From Euclidia mi (taxonomy: Eukaryota; Arthropoda; Insecta; Lepidoptera; Erebidae): a DNA stretch of 64,000 nt. The translations under genes were made by a program, and so were the position numbers. The notes under the pieces are model-generated. The model had not been told where the DNA came from and searched no databases. It saw nothing but the letters and a program-made list of their open reading frames with translations. How positions within the stretch are numbered: position 1 is the stretch's first letter; each line of letters begins with the position of its first letter. The stretch lies in NCBI GenBank assembly GCA_944739405.2, contig OX123190.2, positions 22,852,807 to 22,916,806 on the forward strand, in the 5' to 3' direction. Shown here piece by piece: positions 21,710 through 31,603 of the stretch.

Positions 21710-22291
21710 ATGTATTGGTTTCACTAAGTTATTGCATTTGAAACTAATGATCTAGAAACTATATTTTAAATTTATTACTAGCCGACGTTTCGAATTCTTT
21801 ACAGAATTCATGTTCACGGCAGACTGAGGTGATATTTGTCTTTTTCTTGAATGTATAAGTTATCTCAAACTACCCGAACATTTTTCATCTACTGGTGTTA
21901 CTATTTACGCAGAATGAACTCACAGTGTCCTTAGGTCTTCTGGTGACTTTGAGGATTTGGACTTTGGATTTTTTTTAGGAAGATGGTTGAAATGTTCCTC
22001 CAGCTTGGGACCCTGTCATAAGGCTAATGAAACCCAAGAAGGACAAAGTCACCAGAAGACCTAAGGACACTGTGAGCTCATTCTGCGTAAATAGTAACAC
22101 CAGTATCAGTAGATGAAAAATGTTCGGGTACTTTGAGATAACTTATACATTCAAGAAAAAGACAAATATCACCTCAGTCTGCCGTGAACATGAATTCTGT
22201 AAAGAATTCGAAACGTCAGCTAGTAATAAATTAAAAATATAGTTTCTAGATCATTAGTTTCAAATGTAATAACTTAGTGAAACCAATACAT
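21710..22291. repeat. Long inverted repeat, 242-bp and 248-bp arms
   Basis: The left arm 21710-21951 is the near-exact complement of 22044-22291, with a 92-bp spacer. Both arms are copies of the element at 40337-40965, placed head to head: the right copy continues into the spacer, where CCAGCTTGGGACCCTGTCAT matches the 40337 element inverted. Transcription in either direction would give a hairpin of about 240 bp. Confidence 0.9.
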
Positions 22292-22514
22292 CGCGATAAA
22301 ATCCGTAAACTGTAGTTTAATTTCAATAAAACTGACATTTCACTATCGCGGTATCTCTCAAGATATTATTTTAAACAAAGTAAACCAAAACATTTAAGCT
22401 AAGGTCTTTGGTCTTGGACTCTACATCTTCTAACCTAATTCCATTAATAAACTGCCTTCACTTTCATTGCCAGCCAGATAGGCTTTAGCTATACCAATTA
22501 CCAGGCTCCTCAAA
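22292..22514. other. Outer part of the inverted element copy, then spacer
   Basis: To about 22330 the sequence continues the inverted copy of the 40337 element (TCGCGATAAAATCCGTAAAC matches its 5' end complement). The rest is not recognised. Confidence 0.5.
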
Positions 22515-22921
22515 GCCACATACAGGCCTCACACAGGCCCCGCGCCACACACGGGCCGCGCGCCACACACAGGCCGCGCGCCACACACGGGCCGCGCGCT
22601 ACACACGGGCCGCGCGCCACACGCGGGCCCCGCGCCACACACGGGCCGCGCGCCACACACGGGCTGCGCGCCACACACGGGCTGCGCGCCACACACGGGC
22701 TGCGCGCCACACACGGGTCGCGCCGGCCACCAGGCTGCGCCGACCACCAGGCCGCGCCGACCACCATGCCGCGCCGGCCACCATGCCGCGCCGGCCACCA
22801 TGCCGCGCCGGCCACCATGCCGCGCCGGCCTACAGGCCGCGCCGGGGACTAGGCCACGCCGGCCACCAGACCGCGCCAGCTACCAGGCCGCGCTGGCCAT
22901 CAAGCCGCGCTAGCCACCAGG
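22515..22921. repeat. GC-rich minisatellite, 18-bp then 17-bp units
   Basis: First about ten units of an 18-bp repeat of the type GCGCCACACACGGGCCGC, then about twelve 17-bp units of the type GCCGGCCACCATGCCGC, changing gradually along the array. The first type shares GCCACACA-GGC with the minisatellite at 20865-21295. The ORFs on the minus strand with repeated RPVCGA or GRRG words are by-products. Confidence 0.9.
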
Positions 22922-25049
22922 ATTACCCAAAAAGGAAATATATCTACCATTAGTATTTCAAAGATTCGTCTCATTGTATACCCACTAAATAGAGTATCCG
23001 TTCTTTCAGACTAACTCAACGTCCGCACTTCGTCAATTTTAAGCGATTATCAAATTCATTTACAACTTGACAACTGCACAGAACGTAACTCCAATACCAC
23101 TCCATATTCTCAATGAGCTATGTCAAAACTGGATTTGACCACTGACAAAAACTAAAACCAAATGCGAACATGGCGAGAACCGATAAGCTACTTTCGGACA
23201 AACTAATTTCCTTTGGCTACATAGAGGCAACGACTACAGTTCTGAGATAACCAATCGACAGTCCATGAGTACTTTCAGATTCTCGCAACACGACACGCTC
23301 TTGTCATACGACGCAGAAACCAAAGGTAGATGATTTTAGCGATCAAAAATCAAATGAGAGTTACTTGAGTAGCAGGGTATCCATGATTGCGATCAACGAC
23401 CACACTTTAATGTTTAATGTTATGCTCTAGGAATAAAATAAAATTATCGCACAACACTCATTCTAGTCGTTCGGCTATTCCTGACCCAAGTCGGTGGGAA
23501 TAAAGCTACTCTGATCAAAATCATTACGGGTTTTAATGAAAATCACTACTAACTCTTTCTCTCGAAGCTGACATGTTGAACAACACGCATACTCGTTAAA
23601 ATAACAGGAAACTCATTAAAATATTGCATTGCTCATACTCTGACATCCATCGGGTCTTCAACATCACGCTATTCAACCTCCATCCGGTTACACAACACCA
23701 CCCGGATAATCATTCCGAGCGTAACAAAGTAATCTTAAACTAGGTTTGTTCAACATGTTGTGTCGGTTTTCCTTATCACATAGCAGACTATAAAAAAATC
23801 TTACTAGGCTGATAGTCTAGATGTTAAGTTTACTACCAAGTATCCAATCAGTCTTTTCAGCGTTATAATTTTGTCATGGATAGTCTAAATACGAAGCATG
23901 ACCTAACCTAATCATTAGCGATACAGCAACGGACCTTTCGCGTTCAAGACGATGGACAACGTTTGTGATACTATGACAATGCTCTAACGGCTGTCTTGTT
24001 TGCGCATCAACGGAGACTATGCCTAACACAAAAGCTCAAGGGTAAATTAGGCTAACCAGAAAGGCACTTTACCGGTCCAACCAATGGCAACGCATGGCTA
24101 AACATGCAGCCGTTTATGCAAATCTACACTGACGGTAACGTGGGTACCACAAAATTATCAAAGCAACGACTAACAAAGTACCCATTGAATGACAATAAGG
24201 TTAAGCATTCAATCATCACAAACGATCACTAACTTAGTTCTACCTACAATGAAAATTAAAATCTCTATAACTGATTATCGTAACGCACTACGATGATAAC
24301 TCAATCATTTTCTTCAACGTCTGATAATCGAGTTTAAACAGCTTCTACTAGAAACACTATCACTCTTAAACGTCCTAAGCATAACTTGGAATTGGCCAGA
24401 GAACTCGGGGCACTTGATAAAAATTCCCAGCGTATCACACGGATTTTAAAAACACACAGTAGGTAATTTTCACGCGTAAAATCTTAAAATTGAATTTAAT
24501 TTTACTAGTGGTGCCATCTAATAATCATGAGTAAGAAACATTTTAATTTGTCATGTTAAAAATTTATGCACACAAAGAAGCAGGTGTAATTGCAACACCG
24601 AGATCGTCTGTACAACTCAGAATTACAACGAGTACCAGTGCCACTTTTTACTTAGGCTCTGATCACGTTCAAACGAAAACAGTTAGGTATTATCAACACC
24701 ACGAGTCGATAAAATAATGGCGCTAGTAATATCTTTCGATTATGGTCAGGTTACACTAACCAACCAACCACACTTGTTTGGAATAATGCAAGTCGGCCTG
24801 TACGCTCACTCTCGTTACTGATACACTCCATAAAGTAAGACCGAGACAAGATAATCTATTTGCAAGCAAGCATAATATGATCACAAGGTTCGTGAGTGCG
24901 AGCCACCCTCGCATATAGAAATAACAATAATCGCTTTCTTTTTAACCGGCGTATCAAATTCAAAACCTCCGTTCGATATCTACGCTATAGCTAGGTCACT
25001 ACGGTAGTAAGACAACCATACGCTAGCATAAAATACGGCAAAGGTCAAA
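22922..25049. other. Interior of the LTR element, no coding sequence
   Basis: About 2.1 kb without ORFs of 60 codons on either strand. It includes a 28-bp word at 23722-23749 that repeats 21542-21569 with one mismatch. Otherwise the composition is unremarkable and no motif is recognised. Confidence 0.5.
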
Positions 25050-25145
25050 TGGTTCCACATTTCAGTGTCTCGTGTAGGAATCGAACCTACAACACTCGGT
25101 ACGCAGTGATGGCGATATCACCACGACGATTTCGACATTGCCAAG
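25050..25145 (-). mobile_element. tRNA-derived SINE head
   Basis: On the minus strand GTCGTGGTGATATCGCC (A-box-like) is followed at tRNA spacing by GTAGGTTCGATTCCTAC, a T-arm with its B box. No intact acceptor stem is visible. The body boundary is unclear. Confidence 0.55.
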
Positions 25146-25392
25146 GTTTAGACGCGTAATGTTTCACAACTTCTGTCACTAAATAAAATTGGCACTACCA
25201 ATAAAAAAAAAATCAGACAAAATACGCTCACCACGTTAACCGTTGAAATCTCAGCTGATTCACCAACATAGCAGCGTTAGCAGTCGCCTTCGCTCGCGCC
25301 TTTGTGCACACTGCATTGCACAATAACATCCCAAGAAATGATACGCATTAGTGCGACCACAAGCGGGGCGCAATGCGGGTCTTGATCTTCAA

Positions 25393-25665
25393 TCACATGT
25401 CTGCTCTCGTCACCCAAGCACGTCCATCCATATCTTGTTGCTCAGGATCGAAGTCCGGTAAACAAAGGCCATGCGACGATGTAGAAGGTATTTTCATGGC
25501 TTGCATCAGCGTCAGAAAATTGCGATTTTGTAGTTCCAACGAGCCCAGCAATTTTTCGTTACTAGGGTCTTCATTTTGAGCATGTGGGTCGTTGTGGGCC
25601 CATCCCAATTCTGATATGGAAGCGTCAAGAGGGCTCTCGGAGCAGTCTTCGTAGGTTTTCTCCAT
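25393..25665 (-). pseudogene. Gag N-terminal fragment of the LTR element
   Basis: A 90-codon minus-strand frame starting MEKTYEDCSESPLDAS at 25665, inside the LTR, and crossing into internal sequence at 25615. It ends with LPDFDPEQQDMDGRAW, which matches in style the start of the capsid-like region of insect Gypsy Gag (compare LPSYDPDANIGIRELC in the element at 45524-52645). The frame stops at 25393, so no capsid, nucleocapsid or pol follows. The LTR boundary inside the coding sequence is notable. Confidence 0.6.
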
Positions 25666-26665
25666 CGTGGGCGCAATGGCGGCAAGAGATTCAAAATAAA
25701 AGCACCACTTTACTTGTACACGCTGTATTGCTCGAATTTATAACTATTTGGCACGAAATACAATAAAATATGGAGGATGAAACACGATTATGAATTTGTG
25801 AGCCAATAGTTTAGCACGTGCCCGCCCGGTGCAACAGCTGTCAGAGTAATGGATGACTTTTTTTTTTTTTTGTTTTTTTTTTTTTGTTTTACGAGGTGGA
25901 AAATCCCTTCGGATCTCCGACTCTTGGGGGAAATAAGAGCCGGAGTATGTGGTGTTTCCACTAAAAACCACCTCGACTTCCGCCGTGTACCCGTGTGCCG
26001 GAGGGTGGGGCATCACCAAAGCACTCGTCGCCACCCTCCGACGGGTATTGGCCCGCCAGATGGTCAGGCGGGCCCCGAACAAAACCCCCTCGGCGACGGA
26101 TTAAGGTGTTGGACTCCGCCGCCAAAACGCCCAGCGGCCGCAGAGGATAGGGAGGACGGCAACGCAACACCGCATCTCCTCTTCCTCTGCGGCCCCACCA
26201 CGACGCATCGAATGGTGCGTCCCCATTTGGTCGCGGGAGATAGGGCGCGCGGCAACGCAACACCGACACGCCTCTCCTCCCGCGACCGCACCCGACTGCG
26301 AGGGACAGACAGAACTGTCCCCCGCACCCGCACCGTTGGATGCATCCTGCGCAGGCCCCTCCAAGCCCACGCGGAGCGTCCCCTCCTGGATCCCTCTTAG
26401 CTTCACCGCGGGTGACCAATCCACGGTTACTGAGCCCCCCCACCACGACAAGGTGGAGATCCCACGGGGGGGAGAGTAATGGACGACTGTCACCGGGTTT
26501 GGCGCCACCTACTACTCTATTCGGGGTTACCCGCTCTCAATTTTATTTTACTACTAATCGAGTAATTGATTACAACCATAGGTAAATTAAGTAACAATTT
26601 CTAAAGACAACTTTTATGGTTAAATTAAACCTTAAAATCATTCTTAAATAATCAGCGCGCCGTCA
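25616..26665 (-). repeat. LTR (5' LTR on the minus strand) with a retroposon inside
   Basis: Same repeat as 20180-20599, split by the retroposon 25859-26472. Its minus-strand end falls at 25616, followed by ATCAGAATTGGGATGGG, where TGGGAT is a candidate primer-binding start. The gag ATG at 25665 is inside it. Confidence 0.75.
25859..26472 (-). mobile_element. Structured GC-rich retroposon, copy C
   Basis: Poly(T) from 25859 marks a minus-strand poly(A) tail. A 16-bp target duplication, AGAGTAATGGAYGACT with one difference, flanks it (25843-25858 and 26473-26488), and the undisturbed LTR at 20180 shows the empty site. It has stems 25999-26008 with 26031-26040, 26050-26057 with 26067-26074, 26136-26147 with 26183-26194, and 26229-26239 with 26277-26287. 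The last two have different stems but the same 15-base inner word GGCAACGCAACACCG. GC-rich ORFs on both strands here look incidental. It may be a SINE-like element or the 3' end of a LINE. Confidence 0.8.
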
Positions 26666-26670
26666 GATAT

Positions 26671-29600
26671 GTATTAGTACTTAGATGGGATGTTTGTATC
26701 AGTGCTGGGTAGTTTTGTAGTACGGTAGTTAAATATGTACAGTTTACTTTTATTTAATCCGTGTGTGTATGTATGTAGCTAGCAAGTAAATATCAAATAT
26801 GTATACGCACGGCAAATTAGGAGTTTAAAAATAAAAACTTCCATTTAAATGTTGTTTCGAAAGCTTGGTACTCAGCGTGTGAATACGATTTGGGTTCTGT
26901 ATTTGAATAAAACTAACTCTTGCCGGCTTTTTAAAAGTATGTACTAGCTTCAAATTTTCTTCAATTCAGTAGATTTTCAAAGAAAGCCTTATTTAAATCC
27001 CTTAAGTTTAGAGCAAGAAAGTATTGTCGCAGCAGTTCTTAAAAGGAGGCGCTGATCATTTTTTACATTTCTAGCTTCATTTATTTAGGCTCTGGTGCTA
27101 TCTCGGTTTGATATCTTTTTGAACACAGTATTACCTCACGTACTGTTAAATGCTTCGATTAAAAAAATATATTATATACGTATATTTTTACTAAACGTAT
27201 TTAAATATATTATAGCATCGTTAAATATCGCTAACATAGAGAATTGCGACTTTCACAATCATGTGATCTAATTATTACATTCGTAAAGACATGCCAAAAT
27301 AGTAAAAACATATCTGATTACTGCGAAGCTAAAAGGAAATGTTAAAACTGCTTACTTATGATCATAGAAGTGATATAAACTTTACCTTTCTTTTGAAACG
27401 TAAAAAATACCATATAACCTATATGTTAGTCACACTTATGTCTCACTTCATGGTAAGCAGTACCCATGGTTTAGATACGCACAGGGCACACTTTAAATTT
27501 ACTGTTTTATCTTTGGTGACACATATTTTGCTATCTGTAAGCTTTTTCAGTCACTTATCTTCGCAATCTAAAGGAATAAAAATATTCTATGACTTATACC
27601 CTTTTGGACTTTCATGTGCAGCGACAGATCGAAGATGGGAAAGAAGAAACTCCTAAACGTGCTCTATGAATAAGTAAGAACGTACACACGTCTTCTCCAA
27701 GGCGGAGTAGGCGACAATTAACAATTTAAAACATTTTCAAAAGTCCGTTGTTCTCGACATTTTTTGAAACTTAGACTTTCAAACTGTTGATCTTACCAAC
27801 GTGCTACCGTGGCGCTCAAATTCTGTTACGATTATAAAAACTTTCACATGTTGTCGTCTTGCATCTCTTGAACCCACTTCAGCAACTTGATTCAAGTACT
27901 CTTTCACGTCTTACAAGACCGTACGGACCGACCGTACGTTTCGCTGCAAAGATCCGTAAACATCTGTATTAGGTAATCAGTAATTAAGAAGGTAAATACC
28001 GAGCGTTTGTCGTATTTTCCAACGGATCGCTAAAAGCAGTGTCATCCGGCACTGGACGAAACAATAGCAGTTTATTTATATTTGCACGGCTAAGTCTTTC
28101 CGTGAAAGCTCGTTAAGAGGACAAAGCCATTCTGTTTATTAGCTCTCACCTGGCCCTTTGTTATTATTATGCAGCAGACAAAGATTTTGAAAAGAAAGAC
28201 AACGGTTTTAATGTAATTTCAACCATTTCGCATTTATGTCCACTAATACCTACATGTATAACGTGTTACTGGAGGATGAACAATGTAATTATGCTTTACG
28301 GTATAGTTTTAACGTAATTTTGTTCTTCTTTGGAGTGCTAATAAAGTCCTGATGGTGCTGGTTAGATCAAAATACTGTCAAATATAGAACACATTGATTT
28401 TAGGCATTTCTTTTATAAGTTCTCGTCTTTTTATGATAGTGCAATGATGGCGTACAACGTGTCTACATGTAAAATGCTTTTGCGTAGTTTAACGATATCA
28501 GATAATCTCAAATTGAGGCACGTAAATATTTACAGAAATGCACAGCGTGACTGAACGTCGTTTCATTAGGGGGAAGTCAATTACAGCTAAAGACGCCGAA
28601 ACCATATGTTCGGTCATATATCAACTCAAATAACGTTCATTTTGCTTCATGTAATATGTGAATGGAAAATTTCATTAATGGAAAATGAGAAACATAAAAT
28701 ATGTCGTAAATATTCATTTTATATTTGCTTGTATTTTTTAATATTTGTCCTGTGAATGGCATTCGTTGACTCGCTTTGGTTAATTTAAAGCCGGCATGTT
28801 TTTATGCGTGTCTTTTGTAAAAAAGTTTTTTGTGAGCTGACGAAATTAATATCCGAAGTAATAATGATGGATAGTATTACAAGTATAATGTAAAAAGAGA
28901 TGCATGAAACTAGATTTTCTTTTACGGGCAAATAGCTGACGTAACGAAGACTGGCATAAGCTACTTACTTTATCTGAGAAAAGTTTATTTTTTGTATGCA
29001 AAAACATCAATACCCATTCTATATTAATGGAAAGAAGAGGAATCGACACACCCTCGGATTATGCTTCAGAAGCATACTCGGTGCTTAGAGCAGGATACTG
29101 CATACCAGGTATTGTCCTGACACATTGCTGCATGAATCCATATCCCTTATCCATTCCTTTTATATCAGAGGAATTCGGTTCTGTTACCCTTTTTCTATTG
29201 CAACATTTTGTTAGGTGGCAAATCCGAGAGTGCGTGGTGGTTTCCTCTTCCTTCCATTGTAATAAAATGGAGTTCCATCCAGTAACGCCTGATTCAAGTA
29301 ATGATATCAAATTTTCTTCTCCTGATCCTGGTAAAATGTAATATTTATTATGTTCACAGTGAAGGTATATAAAGCCTTTTGAGCTAAGAACAAGAATAGT
29401 ACAATGGAAAGTAAGATGTATCTGAGTGCAGCTTATCTTGCTTTACCGTTTGTAAGAGTTTACTCAGTGTAACGGGTTAGTGCGGTCTTTGTAACCGATG
29501 TGATCTTTAAATCTAATATATTATAGTCTTAGCCATATACCCTCGGTGCTTACCGAGCACATGTTGTTGTGATGTTTTTATTTAATCCTCGTTTTTATTT

Positions 29601-29858
29601 TTGCTATTCAATTTATCTCCGTACAATTGACTTGCATTTTATGATTTCTCTTTTGTAGAATTTGAAAGATTAGCAAGTTCTTGTAAGTGTACGTTATTTT
29701 TTTAAAGAAGCTGGCAATTATTGTGTGACATTATTATATGATTAATACCCACGTATATTTATTTACACTATTATTATAATAATTTTAGACTCATTGTAGA
29801 CTGGTTGGCAACTTGTCTACCTGTACGGTTGCATACAATTTTTTCTATGTAACTAATG
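26671..29858. other. No recognised gene
   Basis: About 3.2 kb of AT-rich DNA. ORFs at 27339-27656 and 29027-29341 lack recognisable motifs. Near 27690 CAAGGCGGAGTAGGCGACAA, then TTAACAATTT, resembles part of the SINE at 31070-31390. Confidence 0.45.
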
Positions 29859-29862
29859 TTAA

Positions 29863-30157
29863 CACGTTAACTGCCATACGAGTATACTCGTAGTATTTAT
29901 TTTTTATGGCTATTGTCACCATACAAAATTGTCACTTCACAGTGATGTACCAAATTTTTTTTTCTATTAAACTTAATTTTCTGATTTAAGTAATGTTTTA
30001 TTTCCAATGCCAAAGAATTTAGCCCCGCCCTCCTTCCACGGCCACTGGTTTAAAATTCGTAAGAAATCGCATACAATCAACTACGAAAATACTCGTAGTT
30101 GGCGGTGCAGCCCAGATCATGTACTACGAGTATACTCGTAGGTTGGCAGGCAACGTG
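29863..30157. mobile_element. TTAA-flanked MITE (piggyBac-like)
   Basis: The 295-bp element is bounded by TTAA (29859-29862 and 30158-30161), the target of piggyBac-type transposases. Its ends are imperfect inverted repeats (CACGTTAACTGCCA and CACGTTGCCTGCCA). Just inside both ends lies the perfect palindrome ACGAGTATACTCGT. It is non-coding, so mobility would need a transposase from elsewhere. Confidence 0.7.
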
Positions 30158-30161
30158 TTAA

Positions 30162-31069
30162 ACATTCTGCTTCTGATATAGCGATATCTAACTGCTCCCA
30201 GTCTTTCCCACAAAGTCTTTTATTTTATTTTGTTTTGTTGACAAATAATAAAAACAAGATAGCACACAGTAAATAATACCATTGTTAGAAATCATACTGT
30301 TATATTTTTATTTACCCGTATTTGTTAGAACCAGTTTCCAGAGTTGGTGTAGCTGGCCTTCAAAATTATACCTAAGCGATTTACGATTAAAAGGCTCTAT
30401 CCTTATCCACACATATATCTAAGATTTTTGCCCTGGACACAGATAATATAATACTCCCTGGAGATCGGGATCCGCTTTTCAGTTTAAACTGATCTGACAG
30501 AACGTCTTCTTACCTATCCTAATCACAAACAGATGAAAAAATTATGAATCCATTATTATATTTCGTTAAATCTTTTCCATTACATAAAATCGTTGGGATA
30601 TTAATTGGCTATCATTTCATTAAGCCGGTGCCCGTGGCGTTTGCCCAGGCTCTGTTTATTAATTTTTATCGCTGGATTTTACACGAAATTCTATATCACA
30701 GACGATTGTTCCTTTTGATCTGGAAAATTGTGGCACTGTTCTTGATTTATTATCGATAGACAAAAAGTCAGTGAATGGTAAGTAATTAGTGAATATATTT
30801 GTGTACTTGTCTGTCATATTAGTTACTAAAATGAATCGTAAAATATGTGAGTTTCAATGTTGGTATTCATCATTAGCAAACTGCAAGGCGTCAGTCTTAA
30901 GTGCTATCGGAATAATGCTAAGGTGATAATAAAGTCCCCCCGTGCGTGGTGTAGGCTTTTAGAACGTCAGTTTATTCAGAGATACTAACTTTACATCATC
31001 GTCCATTTCATTTTCGTAGCGTTATTCATGATTGCATCCAAGACTTATTCGTCTAGGTGCCCGGGGTCC
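30162..31069. other. No recognised gene
   Basis: AT-rich with worn repeat traces: GGGATCCGCTTTTCAGTTTA near 30468 and GGGGTCCGCTTACTAGTCTA near 31062 are related and may be two copies of the same short repeat. No coding signal. Confidence 0.4.
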
Positions 31070-31390
31070 GCTTACTAGTCTAACCAGATATGACAGAATA
31101 TCAGCTTTTCCACAGAGCGACTGCCATCTGACCTCGACATAGCGATATTCCATGGTTCAGACCACTATCAGTTTATTTGAGGGTACGAATTTTACATAAC
31201 GACTCTCAAAGATATTCATGACAGCCGGGACCGATTGCTTAACGTGCTTTCCGAGGCAGCTGGCAAGCGATAATTAACAATTTAATACGCACTTAACTTG
31301 GGAAAGTCAGTTGTGCGCGCCGTGGATTCGAACCCGATATCATCTGCATGGCAGCCCGTTGGCATCTCCACAGCTATCGCTATCGCTGTG
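31070..31390 (-). mobile_element. tRNA-related SINE remnant
   Basis: The word GTGGATTCGAACCCGATATC near 31321 is the complement of a tRNA T-arm (GGTTCGAATCC), with GGCAGCCCGTTGGCATC downstream as the remains of the anticodon and D arms. The rest of the unit (GCTTTCCGAGGCAGCTGGCA, then TTAACAATTT) is similar to 27690 and weakly to 58780. Boundaries are approximate. Confidence 0.5.
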
Positions 31391-31512
31391 TAAAAATATA
31401 TTATATTCTTATAAAGTGACAGATACAGAATAGTAAAAAAATAGAATAAAAATCTTCGAGCTGATTGCACAAAAATTTCTCTTGAGAAGAAATGTACAGG
31501 CATCATTTTTAT

Positions 31513-31603
31513 AACATACATAGAATGCCTGTTTCCCGGCGCGCTGAGCGCGATTTGCAACGATCCTGACATATCTCTCTTGCTTCATTCACACCCATCA
31601 AGT
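31513..31603 (-). repeat. Short 3' fragment of the RTE-like LINE
   Basis: Reads CATACATAG, TGCCTGTTTCCCGG and then, after a small deletion, TTTGCAACGATCCTGACATA and CATTCACACCCATCAAGT, matching the minus strand of the LINE ends at 1632-1710 and 7992-8095. Only about 90 bp are retained. Confidence 0.75.

Larger units (their letters stand above)
20180..26665 (-). mobile_element. Non-autonomous Gypsy-type LTR element, 6.5 kb
   Basis: Two copies of a 420-bp repeat (20180-20599 and 25616-26665, the latter with an insertion) bound about 5 kb. Outer flanks carry the 5-bp duplication GATAT (20175-20179 and 26666-26670). On the minus strand the LTR starts TGACGG and ends TTCCAT. The only coding trace is a gag start on the minus strand (25665-25393). 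No protease, reverse transcriptase or integrase is visible in 20600-25390, so it would need proteins from a relative. Two minisatellites and a long inverted repeat fill part of the interior. It resembles large retrotransposon derivatives described in plants. Confidence 0.7.

Noticed and set aside
22510..22818. Repetitive cysteine/arginine-rich proteins on the minus strand
   Set aside because: They are translations of the GC-rich minisatellite, open in several frames.
25849..26508. Overlapping GC-rich ORFs on both strands
   Set aside because: GC-rich retroposon sequence has few stops by composition. The sequence pattern is better explained by RNA stems.
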